The notes below the pieces were generated by a model, which was not told the origin of the DNA, ran no database searches, and worked only from the letters and a program-made list of their open reading frames with translations. Source: Mariniflexile litorale (GTDB lineage: Bacteria; Bacteroidota; Bacteroidia; Flavobacteriales; Flavobacteriaceae). Taken from it: a DNA stretch of 64,000 bases. Below are positions 46,244 through 54,614 of the stretch, in pieces. Positions within the stretch are counted from its first letter, which is position 1. Each line of letters begins with the position of its first letter. The translations under genes were made by a program, and so were the position numbers. The DNA lies in assembly GCF_031128465.2 (NCBI RefSeq), contig NZ_CP155618.1, positions 1,373,501-1,437,500 on the forward strand, given 5' to 3'.

Positions 46244-47391
46244 TAATATCCAAAATCTGTTTTAATAGCCTCAGCTTTTTCAAGCATAAAATCTTTGGTA
46301 AAACCAGCTATTTCATCTAAAGTAAATGCCGTTTCATATGTTCGCATTGCTTTTTTAGGTTCGCCTGCTTCTTCGTAAAACCTAGCTAAATAATAGCTTC
46401 CTAAAAGTGTTTTTGGGTATTCGTCTCGGGCCATTTTGCCTAAAACTTCATAATATTCAAAATTTCGTGTCTTTTCAATAGCTGCTGAAATAGCCTTAAA
46501 ATCATTTATAAGAATTCGCTTTTTTATGCCAAACAACTCATGAATAGCCTTATATTTTTCTTGAAGATATTCTACAGGTGAGCCTTCTAAATTTAGAATA
46601 GTTTTAGTATATTCTTCTTTACTTATAGGTTGAAAAACTTTAAAAATAGATTCAATAGCATTTGGAATGGCATGTGTAGACACCGAATAATGTGATGGTT
46701 TCTCAAAATTATTAAATTTATAGAAAAGATTTTTATTGTTTAATGCTGAAATATCGGTATGTAATGCATCTGTCATTTGTTTCATGGACGATGAGTCATT
46801 ATTCGTATTTGCCAAATAATAAAAAGTTTTTGAAGGAATGGCTCTTAAAGCATCAGTAATATAGGTAATCATATTGGGTGCCAATTCAGGACTGATAGCC
46901 ATATATCCTTTAAATAAGGGATCTGGTTTTAGTAAAAAATAATTAATAAAGTTTGCGGTTTCACCATGCCCTACTATAACTCTAAAATTATCCGTTTTAT
47001 ATTTTTTCTCTAAATGAGGTATAAGTTCCATACCAATAAACTCGAAAAAATTTGCACCTGCATCTATAGGTAGTGAATTTTGTTCGGCATACATACAGTC
47101 ATCATAACGTTTATCAAATTGATTAATGCCTACAACAATAGAAGCAGGCATGTCTTCCCAATACGAATAATAATCAATATTTCCCGCCACGGCTTCAAAT
47201 AAGTAATCCCCATCTAAAACAATGAATAAAGGATACTTTGTATTGTCGCTAGGATTATAACCTCTAGGGAATTGAATTTTTAATTCGCGAGTTTCGCCAA
47301 GCTTCGCAGACTCTATAGTCTCATATTTTACTTGGGCATTAAAACTAGTTATTGAGCAAAGAACTAATATAACGAAAAGGAGATGTTTCAT
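46243..47391 (-). CDS. putative esterase (PF00756-like) with altered nucleophile position, exported
   Basis: A 382-residue exported protein: signal peptide MKHLLFVILVLCSITSFNAQ, then an esterase-D-like alpha/beta fold (YPLFIVLDGDYLFEAV, the nucleophile elbow VGHGETANF at 140-148, a conserved GYMAISPELAP strand) and a C-terminal TPR-like helical tail (LLGSYYLARFYEEAGEPKKA). The elbow reads G-H-Gly143-E-T where the family has Ser, one base change (AGT/GGT) from a serine codon. Either inactive or using another residue. Ends in a TAATG overlap with radA. Confidence 0.85.
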   Translation of the reverse strand: MKHLLFVILVLCSITSFNAQVKYETIESAKLGETRELKIQFPRGYNPSDNTKYPLFIVLDGDYLFEAVAGNIDYYSYWEDMPASIVVGINQFDKRYDDCMYAEQNSLPIDAGANFFEFIGMELIPHLEKKYKTDNFRVIVGHGETANFINYFLLKPDPLFKGYMAISPELAPNMITYITDALRAIPSKTFYYLANTNNDSSSMKQMTDALHTDISALNNKNLFYKFNNFEKPSHYSVSTHAIPNAIESIFKVFQPISKEEYTKTILNLEGSPVEYLQEKYKAIHELFGIKKRILINDFKAISAAIEKTRNFEYYEVLGKMARDEYPKTLLGSYYLARFYEEAGEPKKAMRTYETAFTLDEIAGFTKDFMLEKAEAIKTDFGY

Positions 47392-47463
47392 TTTAAAAAA
47401 GATTTGAGATTTTAATGCAAGGTATGAAATTAGTTAAAACTAAAAAAAGCAGATTTTAAGTCT

Positions 47464-48426
47464 TTAACGTTTAGATTTTTTTCTGTTATAAATAGGTAAG
47501 TAAATAAGCGATAAACCTCCGAAAATAATAATCATAAGAGTTTGAGAAGCCCACATAATCCAACCAAAAGCAATACTGGGTTCTTGGGCAATACCAAAGA
47601 TTGAAAACGCCGCATAAACAGCCAACGGATAGGAGCCTATACCGCCATTGGTTGCTGCAATACTAAAGCTAGCTGAAATAAACCCTATCAAAATAGCTCC
47701 TGTTGAAATACCTTCTAAATCTTCAATTGCCAAAGATGTTACATAAAACATAAGTAAATACATAGCCCAAATAAATAGGGTATGAAAAATAAACGCCCAT
47801 TTTTTTTTCATTTTGAAGACACTTAAAGCACCTTCAACTAATCCCTTTATAAAGTTTTTAATTTTTATTGCGAATTTAGATTCACTTTTTTTTATAAATC
47901 TAAAAAAGGCTATAGCGAGTAAGACTAATATGACTAAGGCCAATAAAATTTTGAGGGGATTGAATTTTTCAGTAAAAAAACTATAAATAAAATCAAATTG
48001 AAGAAATAAGGTTATGAGAATTATACCAAACATAACTATTAAATCGGCAATACGTTCAGCTATAATAGTTCCAAAACCTTTTTCGAAGGGGACGCCTTCA
48101 TAGGTTGTAAGTATAGATGCTCTAGCAACTTCTCCTGCTCGTGGAATGGTATAATTTATTAAATAGGTTGCAAAAACCGCCATAACGCTATTGCCAAATT
48201 TAATATTATAACCCATAGGTTCTAGCTGAAAACGCCAACGATATGCACGGGATAGGTGACTTAACAAACCTAAAAAAAGACCAAAAGCAATCCATAAATA
48301 ATTTGATTTTTGCAAGTATACTAATATATCTTCTATTGAAACCTTAGACAGTGAATACCATACTAAAAAAACTCCCAATAATAATGGGAGTGAAATTTTA
48401 AGTATATTCTTTATATTGTAGTTCAA
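47464..48426 (-). CDS. lysylphosphatidylglycerol synthase TM-region / UPF0104 family membrane protein
   Basis: A 320-residue polytopic protein with about eight transmembrane segments. Family motifs: NYTIPRAGEVARASIL after the third segment and TNGGIGSYPLAVYAAF near the seventh. Only the flippase-like membrane part is present, with no aminoacyl-transferase domain, so lipid transport or glycolipid assembly is more likely than lysyl-lipid synthesis. 4 bp after panD on the same strand. Confidence 0.87.
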   Translation of the reverse strand: MNYNIKNILKISLPLLLGVFLVWYSLSKVSIEDILVYLQKSNYLWIAFGLFLGLLSHLSRAYRWRFQLEPMGYNIKFGNSVMAVFATYLINYTIPRAGEVARASILTTYEGVPFEKGFGTIIAERIADLIVMFGIILITLFLQFDFIYSFFTEKFNPLKILLALVILVLLAIAFFRFIKKSESKFAIKIKNFIKGLVEGALSVFKMKKKWAFIFHTLFIWAMYLLMFYVTSLAIEDLEGISTGAILIGFISASFSIAATNGGIGSYPLAVYAAFSIFGIAQEPSIAFGWIMWASQTLMIIIFGGLSLIYLPIYNRKKSKR

Positions 48427-48430
48427 ACTT

Positions 48431-48781
48431 TTATTTTAACAAGTTTGTTGCTTCATCTGGAAAAACTAAAGAAGGCTTAAATACTTTGGCTTCTTCAATA
48501 TCCATAAAAGCGTAAGTAATTAATATTAAGGTATCACCCACTGCAACTTTTCGGGCGGCAGCACCATTTAATGTTATTTCACCACTATTGCGTGGTCCAG
48601 GAATACAATAAGTTTCCAAACGTTCGCCATTGTCGTTATTTACAATTTGAACTTTTTCTCCTTGAATAATGTTAGCTGCTTCCATTAAATCTTCATCAAT
48701 AGTAATACTACCGATGTAGTTAAGTTCTGCACCGGTACATTTTACTCTATGAATTTTAGATTTTACTACTTGTATTTGCAT
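48431..48781 (-). CDS. panD: aspartate 1-decarboxylase
   Basis: Makes beta-alanine for pantothenate. The 116-residue pyruvoyl-dependent proenzyme has the self-cleavage site Gly24-Ser25 in NYIGSITID; Ser25 becomes the pyruvoyl group. Also Lys9 region [15 protein letters not shown], Tyr22 and the [11 protein letters not shown] loop. Directly downstream of panC (13 bp), so both substrates of pantothenate synthesis are made from one transcript. Confidence 0.97.
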   Translation of the reverse strand: MQIQVVKSKIHRVKCTGAELNYIGSITIDEDLMEAANIIQGEKVQIVNNDNGERLETYCIPGPRNSGEITLNGAAARKVAVGDTLILITYAFMDIEEAKVFKPSLVFPDEATNLLK

Positions 48782-48794
48782 GTGGCAAAGATAA

Positions 48795-49646
48795 TTAATT
48801 TAACGCGATATTGTCAATGAGTCTAATATCATCTGCATATACAGCAATAAACGCTCTATAAGTTTTTTTGTTTGATTTCCGCTTTAAAGTTTTTAAAGTT
48901 GAAATATCGGCAATAATAAAATATTCTAATTTCAATAATTTATGACTTTCAAACTGTTTTTCAACCCATTTCGATACTTTATTAGCACTTTTTGTGCCAA
49001 AAAGAGTTTTGGCAGTTTCTAATGTTTTATAAATAAAGGGAGCGACTTCTTTATAGTCAGGTTTGAGTCGGCTATTGCGTGAACTCATTGCTAAACCAGA
49101 TGACTCTCTGTATATGGGACAAGGTACAATCGTAACTGGGATATGATGTTTTTCAACTAATTTTTTTATAATTGCTAATTGCTGAAAATCTTTCTCTCCA
49201 AAATAGGCTTTATTTGGTTTTATAATATGGAATAAACGCTTCACGACAGTACCTACGCCATCAAAATGTCCCGTTCTAAATTTACCTTCCATTTCAAATT
49301 CTAAGCCATCAAAATCGAAGGTTTCAGAAACTGCATTTCCTCCATAAATATCATCAACCGTTGGTGCGTAAACTAAAATAGCATCTTCATTTAAAGTACT
49401 AAGTAACTCTACATCTCTTTCTAAGGTTCTAGGATATTTTACTAAATCTTCTTTATTATCAAATTGTGTTGGATTCACAAAAATACTAATAACCACCTTA
49501 TCATTATTTTTTAATGCTTTTTTCACTAAAGCCAAGTGCCCTTTATGCAATGCCCCCATAGTAGGAACCAACCCTAAAGTTTGCTTTTTTTCTTTAAAAG
49601 CATCAATGGCAATAGCCATTTGTTGTTTTTCTGTGTAAACCTTCAC
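48795..49646 (-). CDS. panC: pantoate--beta-alanine ligase (pantothenate synthetase)
   Basis: Joins pantoate and beta-alanine using ATP. The 283-residue protein has [10 protein letters not shown] at 28-37 (HIGH-like), [39 protein letters not shown] and [11 protein letters not shown] (KMSKS-like). Start is GTG at 49646. A TAnnTTTG element lies 25 bp upstream. Heads the operon panC-panD-UPF0104-esterase-radA. Confidence 0.97.
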   Translation of the reverse strand: MKVYTEKQQMAIAIDAFKEKKQTLGLVPTMGALHKGHLALVKKALKNNDKVVISIFVNPTQFDNKEDLVKYPRTLERDVELLSTLNEDAILVYAPTVDDIYGGNAVSETFDFDGLEFEMEGKFRTGHFDGVGTVVKRLFHIIKPNKAYFGEKDFQQLAIIKKLVEKHHIPVTIVPCPIYRESSGLAMSSRNSRLKPDYKEVAPFIYKTLETAKTLFGTKSANKVSKWVEKQFESHKLLKLEYFIIADISTLKTLKRKSNKKTYRAFIAVYADDIRLIDNIALN

Positions 49647-49670
49647 CTTTTAATATAAAATTAACGGGGG

Positions 49671-49678
49671 CAAACTTA
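49671..49678 (-). promoter_or_regulatory. candidate panC -7 element (TAAGTTTG)
   Basis: Exact TAnnTTTG match on the minus strand, 25 bp upstream of the panC GTG, so the leader would be short. It is 32 bp from an opposing element (49710-49717), making a compact divergent promoter pair. Confidence 0.42.
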
Positions 49679-49709
49679 AGATTTTACAATCAATCTGCAT
49701 AAATTTTTG

Positions 49710-49717
49710 TACTTTTG
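49710..49717 (+). promoter_or_regulatory. candidate -7 element (TACTTTTG) for the GT5-like gene
   Basis: Exact TAnnTTTG match. Transcripts from here would have a leader of about 120 bases containing the hairpin ATTTCTCA-caa-TGAGAAAT (49776-49794). Confidence 0.42.
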
Positions 49718-49843
49718 CGTGTTTTTTATTTCGATTTTCTCGAATAAAACACTGTTATATGGCAAGTTGTTCTAAATTTCTCACAATGAGAAATGATTAA
49801 TGCCATGTTATATAAAATCTATAAAAGCTATAAATTCGAACAC

Positions 49844-50653
49844 ATGAAAGATAAGAGGATATTATATGTATCATCTGAAGTAGTGCCTTATTTACCCGAA
49901 ACCGAAATTTCTTCAATGTCTTTTGAAGCGCCACGGCTAGTAAATCAACAAGGTGGTCAAATAAGAATTTTTATGCCTCGATACGGCAATATAAATGAAC
50001 GAAGACACCAATTGCACGAAGTTATTAGACTTTCTGGAATCAATTTAGTGATAAATGATTTAGATATGCCACTTATAATTAAGGTAGCATCCATCCCTAA
50101 AGAGCGCATTCAAGTCTATTTTATTGATAACGATGAATACTTTAAAAGAAAAGCAACCTTAACCGATGAAGATGGTAATTTATTTGCCGATAACGACGAA
50201 CGTGCCATTTTCTTTGCCAAAGGCGTTATAGAAACGGTTAAGAAATTGAATTGGTCGCCTGATATTATTCATGTTCATGGGTGGTTAGCCTCTTTATTAC
50301 CTATTTATCTAAAAGAATACTACAAAGACGAGCCCTTATTTACTGAAAGTAAAATAGTAACTTCTGTGTACAATCAAAGTTTTAACAATACGTTAAATAA
50401 AGATATGCTTAATAAAGTTAAATTTGACAATCTTAACGAAGATGCTATTAAAATTTTAGAAGAACCATCATATGTGAATTTAATGAAAGTTGCAATTGAT
50501 TATTCGGATGCATTAATAGTAGGATCTGAAGATATTCCAAAAGATTTAGAAACCTATTTAAAAGCGTCGAATAAACCCGTTTTAGAATACAAAAATAAAG
50601 AAGAATTTGGAGAAGCTTATAAAATATTTTTTAATACTAAAGTTTTAAGCTAA
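49844..50653 (+). CDS. glycogen/starch synthase-like protein (GT5 N-terminal domain only)
   Basis: A 269-residue protein from ATG 49844 (MKDKRILYVSSEVVPYLPE); the 17 codons upstream do not fit. It matches the N-terminal Rossmann domain of GlgA-type synthases (YVSSEVVP, EAPRLVNQQGGQIRIFMPRY, DNDERAIFFAKGVIETVKKL, PDIIHVHGWLASLLPIYLK). The second GT-B domain, which binds the nucleotide sugar in enzymes of about 470 residues, is missing, and the usual KxGGL start motif is replaced by ETEISSM. Catalysis is therefore doubtful. Such short versions next to panC and DUF4270 recur in Flavobacteriaceae (memory). Confidence 0.82.
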   Translation: MKDKRILYVSSEVVPYLPETEISSMSFEAPRLVNQQGGQIRIFMPRYGNINERRHQLHEVIRLSGINLVINDLDMPLIIKVASIPKERIQVYFIDNDEYFKRKATLTDEDGNLFADNDERAIFFAKGVIETVKKLNWSPDIIHVHGWLASLLPIYLKEYYKDEPLFTESKIVTSVYNQSFNNTLNKDMLNKVKFDNLNEDAIKILEEPSYVNLMKVAIDYSDALIVGSEDIPKDLETYLKASNKPVLEYKNKEEFGEAYKIFFNTKVLS

Positions 50654-50677
50654 CCCATTACATTCATTTTAATATAT

Positions 50678-52357
50678 ATGAAGAAGACCATTAAAACCCT
50701 TAAATTTTCCGTTGCTTTTTTATTCGTTTTTTCATCTTTTATTGCTTGCGACAAAGATTTTGCTATTGTTGAAAGTGACGTACTTGGAGAACAAAATTCA
50801 AATTTTAAAACTGACAGCATTAGCTTTCAAATAGCCGCTTACAATAAAAAACTTGACTCCTTACAAATTAACGGGTTATCTTCATACTTGTTAGGGGTTT
50901 ATAACGACCCTGCGTATGGACAAACCATCGCTAGTATTATAACACAAATTACACCTTCTATATACAGTCCTGATTTTGGAGACAACCCTGTTATCGATTC
51001 TGTTGTTTTAACCATTCCATATTTTAACAGAGCTACGGGAACAGATGAGAATGGTAATCCCACTTATACTTTAGATTCTATATATGGTAAAATACCGAAA
51101 GAGGCCATCAAGCCTTTCCAATTAACTATCTATCAAAACAATTATTTTTTAAGAACTTTTGATCCTAACACAAGTTTAGACCAAAAACAAAAATATTATT
51201 CAAAAGCAGATGGTAGTATCAATACTACCGATAATTTTGCTTTAAATGGGAGCTCTGTTATAAATTTTGATGACCAAAAAGGCGCTCTAGTTTATTCAAA
51301 TTCATCTTTCACCCCTAGTAATGATGCAATTAAAACAAGCGTTGGAGTAGCTCCTGATAAAGTCACAACATTATCTACACCTGCTTTAAGAGAGAAATTA
51401 GACATTGCCTTTTGGAAAACAACTATCTTAGACAAAGAAGATGATGCAGTATTAAGTAACCCTAGTAATTTTAGTAATTATTTCAGAGGTCTATATTTTA
51501 AAGCCGAGACTATTGGTGGCACAGGTAATATGATATTATTAAATTTAGCTACCAACGCTAACATCACTATTTATTATTCCAAAGACTCTAGTGTCGCAGG
51601 TGAAAAAACACAATCCACCTATACATTAAATTTTACTGAAAACATTCTAAATACCTTTATTAATAATTACAGTTCTGTACCCTTACAAAATGGCAACAAA
51701 ACCACAGGTGACGAAAAACTTTATTTAAAAGGAGCAGAAGGTTCAATGGCTGTTGTAGATTTATTTAGTGGAACCAATACTTTAGAAGATTTTTTAAACA
51801 CTTACAGAATACCTCTTGGTAATAATGAATATAAAAAAGATCGTTATGGCAATTACATTTTAAGGCGTTTAATAAATGAAGCACAATTAATTATTTATGA
51901 AGATGACTCAATGCTGACTTATGGTGTAGATGATAATGGAGACGACTATCATGAATATGATAGAATTTATGCCTATGATATTAAAAACAACAAGCAGCTT
52001 ATTGATTATGATTACGATCCTACAGGGAATACAACAACCCCTTATAATTCTGTATTTTTTCATTTAGGGCAACGTCAAACAGATGATGCAAGTGTTTCAA
52101 AATATAAAATTCATTTAACCGAGCATTTAAATAATATTTTACTTAGAGATTCAACAAATACAAAAATAGGCTTAGTCTTATCGACTAACGTAAATCGAAT
52201 TAATAGTGCTAAAATTTTGAATAGTGCAGATGAAGTTACTTCAATACCTGCTACGTCTCTATTAACCCCAAGAGGAACTATTTTATATGGAACCAATTCA
52301 ACCGTTCCTAATAATAGAAAAATGAAATTAAAAATATTTTTCACCGAACCTAAATAA
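50678..52357 (+). CDS. DUF4270 family lipoprotein
   Basis: A 559-residue surface or periplasmic lipoprotein: signal ending [11 protein letters not shown] with the lipobox cysteine near 24. DUF4270 features include [33 protein letters not shown] and a C-terminal [13 protein letters not shown] segment. The body is beta-rich. Function unknown; restricted to Bacteroidota. 24 bp after the GT5-like gene, so cotranscribed. Confidence 0.88.
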   Translation: MKKTIKTLKFSVAFLFVFSSFIACDKDFAIVESDVLGEQNSNFKTDSISFQIAAYNKKLDSLQINGLSSYLLGVYNDPAYGQTIASIITQITPSIYSPDFGDNPVIDSVVLTIPYFNRATGTDENGNPTYTLDSIYGKIPKEAIKPFQLTIYQNNYFLRTFDPNTSLDQKQKYYSKADGSINTTDNFALNGSSVINFDDQKGALVYSNSSFTPSNDAIKTSVGVAPDKVTTLSTPALREKLDIAFWKTTILDKEDDAVLSNPSNFSNYFRGLYFKAETIGGTGNMILLNLATNANITIYYSKDSSVAGEKTQSTYTLNFTENILNTFINNYSSVPLQNGNKTTGDEKLYLKGAEGSMAVVDLFSGTNTLEDFLNTYRIPLGNNEYKKDRYGNYILRRLINEAQLIIYEDDSMLTYGVDDNGDDYHEYDRIYAYDIKNNKQLIDYDYDPTGNTTTPYNSVFFHLGQRQTDDASVSKYKIHLTEHLNNILLRDSTNTKIGLVLSTNVNRINSAKILNSADEVTSIPATSLLTPRGTILYGTNSTVPNNRKMKLKIFFTEPK

Positions 52358-52369
52358 TTTCAACTATAG

Positions 52370-52437
52370 AATTTATACGATGAAGTCATTTCTTACCAAA
52401 GAAAAGTGAACTTCATCGTATAAATTAATGACTTCAT
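52370..52437 (+). promoter_or_regulatory. long hairpin with an alternative pairing, between DUF4270 and glmS
   Basis: 52370-52386 and 52410-52426 are perfect 17-bp inverted repeats (loop 23 with a small inner TTTCTT/AAGAAA stem). A third segment, AATGACTTCAT (52427-52437), is perfectly complementary to 52380-52390, so two mutually exclusive hairpins can form. There is no U-tract. It may be the 3' end of the DUF4270 transcript or a leader switch for glmS. Confidence 0.55.
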
Positions 52438-52515
52438 ATAATAATTATCGTTCATTAGCATTTATTTTACATATTTGCTTCAAATTAGAACCCCAACACC
52501 AAAAACAAATAAATT

Positions 52516-54363
52516 ATGTGTGGAATTGTAGGATATATAGGAACTAGAGAAGCTTATCCAATTATAATTGAAGGACTCAAACGTTTAGAATACCGAGGTT
52601 ATGACAGTGCAGGAATCGCACTTTTTGATGGCACAGATCTTAAAGTTTCTAAAACAAAAGGGAAAGTCTCAGATTTAGAAGAACGCTGTGAAAAAGAAAT
52701 TACAAAACACGGTAATATAGGTATAGGGCATACTAGATGGGCAACCCATGGGGTTCCAAACGATGTCAACTCACATCCACACCTTTCAAATTCTGGTGAT
52801 TTAGTTATTATTCATAACGGTATTATTGAAAATTATGGATCTTTAAAACAAGAATTAATTTCAAGAGGATACACTTTTAAATCCGATACCGATACCGAAG
52901 TTTTAATAAATTTAATTGAAGACGTAAAAAAACAAGAAAATGTTAAACTGGGCAAAGCTGTGCAAATAGCACTAAACCAAGTTGTTGGTGCTTATGCCAT
53001 TGCCGTTTTTGATAAGAATAAACCAGAAGAAATTGTTATTGCGCGCTTAGGAAGCCCCTTAGCAGTAGGTGTTGGCGAAAATGAATTTTTTATTGCAAGT
53101 GATGCCTCTCCTTTTTTAGAATATACTAAAAATGCCATCTATTTAGAAGATGAAGAAATGGCCATTATTAGATTTCATAAAGGCATAAAAATTAGAAAAA
53201 TTAAAGATGATTCTATAGTACCCGCTTATGTTCAAGAACTTCAAATGAACCTTGAGCAAATTGAAAAAGGTGGTTATGAGCATTTTATGCTAAAAGAAAT
53301 ACACGAACAACCAAAGGCGATTACAGATACTTACAGAGGTCGATTGTTAAGAAACGAAGCTATTATAAAAATGGCTGGTGTTGAAGACAATATGAAGAAA
53401 TTTCTTAATGCCAACCGAATTATAATTGTAGCTTGCGGTACCTCATGGCACGCTGGTTTGGTGGCAGAATACATTTTTGAAGATTTAGCAAGAATACCCG
53501 TTGAAGTAGAATATGCATCCGAGTTTAGATATAGAAACCCTGTAATAGGAGAAAATGATGTTGTGATTGCTATTTCCCAATCTGGAGAAACTGCCGACAC
53601 TTTAGCTGCCATAAAATTAGCAAAATCTAGAGGGGCATTTGTTTTTGGGGTTTGTAATGTTGTAGGCTCATCTATTGCCAGAGAAACTGATGCTGGCGCT
53701 TATACACATGCTGGTCCAGAAATTGGAGTAGCCTCAACAAAAGCATTCACCACCCAAATAACCGTTCTAACTTTAATAGCATTACGCTTGGCGAGAGCTA
53801 AAGGTACTATTAGTAGTTCTGACTTCAGACAGCATTTATTAGAATTAGAATTAATTCCTAAAAAAGTAGAAGAAGCTTTAGAATCGGATGCACATATTAA
53901 AATGATTGCAGATATATATAAAAATTCTCGCAACTGTTTATATTTGGGAAGAGGTTATAATTTCCCAGTAGCATTAGAAGGTGCTTTAAAATTAAAAGAA
54001 ATTTCTTATATACATGCAGAAGGCTACCCAGCTGCTGAAATGAAACATGGCCCTATTGCTTTAATTGACGAAAATATGCCAATTATTGTAATTGCAACAA
54101 AAAAAGGACATTACGAAAAAGTAGTAAGTAATATTCAAGAAATAAAATCCAGAAAAGGAAAAATTATTGGTATTGTAACCCAAGGCGACACCCAAGTTAG
54201 AGAGCTAGCTGATCACGTTATTGAAGTTCCAGATACTTTAGAATCTTTATCTCCATTATTAACTACCATCCCACTTCAATTGCTATCCTACCATATAGCA
54301 GTGTTGTTGGATAAAAATGTAGATCAACCACGTAACTTAGCAAAATCTGTTACTGTAGAATAA
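52516..54363 (+). CDS. glmS: glutamine--fructose-6-phosphate aminotransferase (isomerising)
   Basis: First committed step of UDP-GlcNAc synthesis for peptidoglycan and lipopolysaccharide. 615 residues: N-terminal glutaminase with nucleophile Cys2 in MCGIVGYIG and GHTRWATHG, SNSGDLVIIHNGIIENY; two SIS isomerase domains (CGTSWHAGLVAEY, AISQSGETADTLAAIK, GRGYNFPVALEGALKLKEIS) and the C-terminal DQPRNLAKSVTVE. A near-consensus -7 element (CATATTTG, 52470-52477) precedes the gene. No glmS ribozyme is expected or seen. Confidence 0.98.
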   Translation: MCGIVGYIGTREAYPIIIEGLKRLEYRGYDSAGIALFDGTDLKVSKTKGKVSDLEERCEKEITKHGNIGIGHTRWATHGVPNDVNSHPHLSNSGDLVIIHNGIIENYGSLKQELISRGYTFKSDTDTEVLINLIEDVKKQENVKLGKAVQIALNQVVGAYAIAVFDKNKPEEIVIARLGSPLAVGVGENEFFIASDASPFLEYTKNAIYLEDEEMAIIRFHKGIKIRKIKDDSIVPAYVQELQMNLEQIEKGGYEHFMLKEIHEQPKAITDTYRGRLLRNEAIIKMAGVEDNMKKFLNANRIIIVACGTSWHAGLVAEYIFEDLARIPVEVEYASEFRYRNPVIGENDVVIAISQSGETADTLAAIKLAKSRGAFVFGVCNVVGSSIARETDAGAYTHAGPEIGVASTKAFTTQITVLTLIALRLARAKGTISSSDFRQHLLELELIPKKVEEALESDAHIKMIADIYKNSRNCLYLGRGYNFPVALEGALKLKEISYIHAEGYPAAEMKHGPIALIDENMPIIVIATKKGHYEKVVSNIQEIKSRKGKIIGIVTQGDTQVRELADHVIEVPDTLESLSPLLTTIPLQLLSYHIAVLLDKNVDQPRNLAKSVTVE

Positions 54364-54391
54364 TAAAAAAACCTATTTGTTACTTTGAATA

Positions 54392-54426
54392 AAAACGTCA
54401 TGATTGATACTCAATCATGACGTTTT
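54392..54426 (+). terminator. intrinsic terminator of glmS
   Basis: Perfect 16-bp stem (54392-54407 with 54411-54426), loop TAC, with a T-rich 3' flank. 28 bp past the stop. Confidence 0.9.
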
Positions 54427-54440
54427 CTTATTTATTTGGT

Positions 54441-54498
54441 TTTTTTTTACATAAAAAACAGTTTAAAGGCTTTTTTTTACACATAAATCAGTTTGAAA
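54441..54498. repeat. two direct repeats upstream of the TonB receptor gene
   Basis: TTTTTTTTACATAAAAAACA (54441 on) and TTTTTTTTACACATAAATCA (54471 on) share the continuation GTTTaAAA/GTTTgAAA. Start-to-start spacing is 30 bp, about three helical turns, about 115-170 bp upstream of the ATG at 54615. Candidate paired regulator sites. Confidence 0.5.
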
Positions 54499-54614
54499 AT
54501 ATATTTTTTTGTTAAAATTTACTATGCGTGCATAATTTTTATGTATATTTATTCCTAGGCCTTATATAATATTTTTTATACTGCTTATCACATACTAAAA
54601 CTAATTAACACTAA

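Noticed and set aside
49844-50653. Truncated glycogen synthase as a sequencing frameshift
   Set aside because: The protein ends cleanly at a stop 24 bp before a coupled gene, and no second-domain sequence follows in any frame.
52440-52515. glmS ribozyme
   Set aside because: That ribozyme class belongs mainly to Firmicutes; the leader is short and A+T-rich with no matching core.
54441-54498. CRISPR-like array
   Set aside because: Only two imperfect T-rich units with 2-4 bp between them; no spacers and no cas genes in the window.
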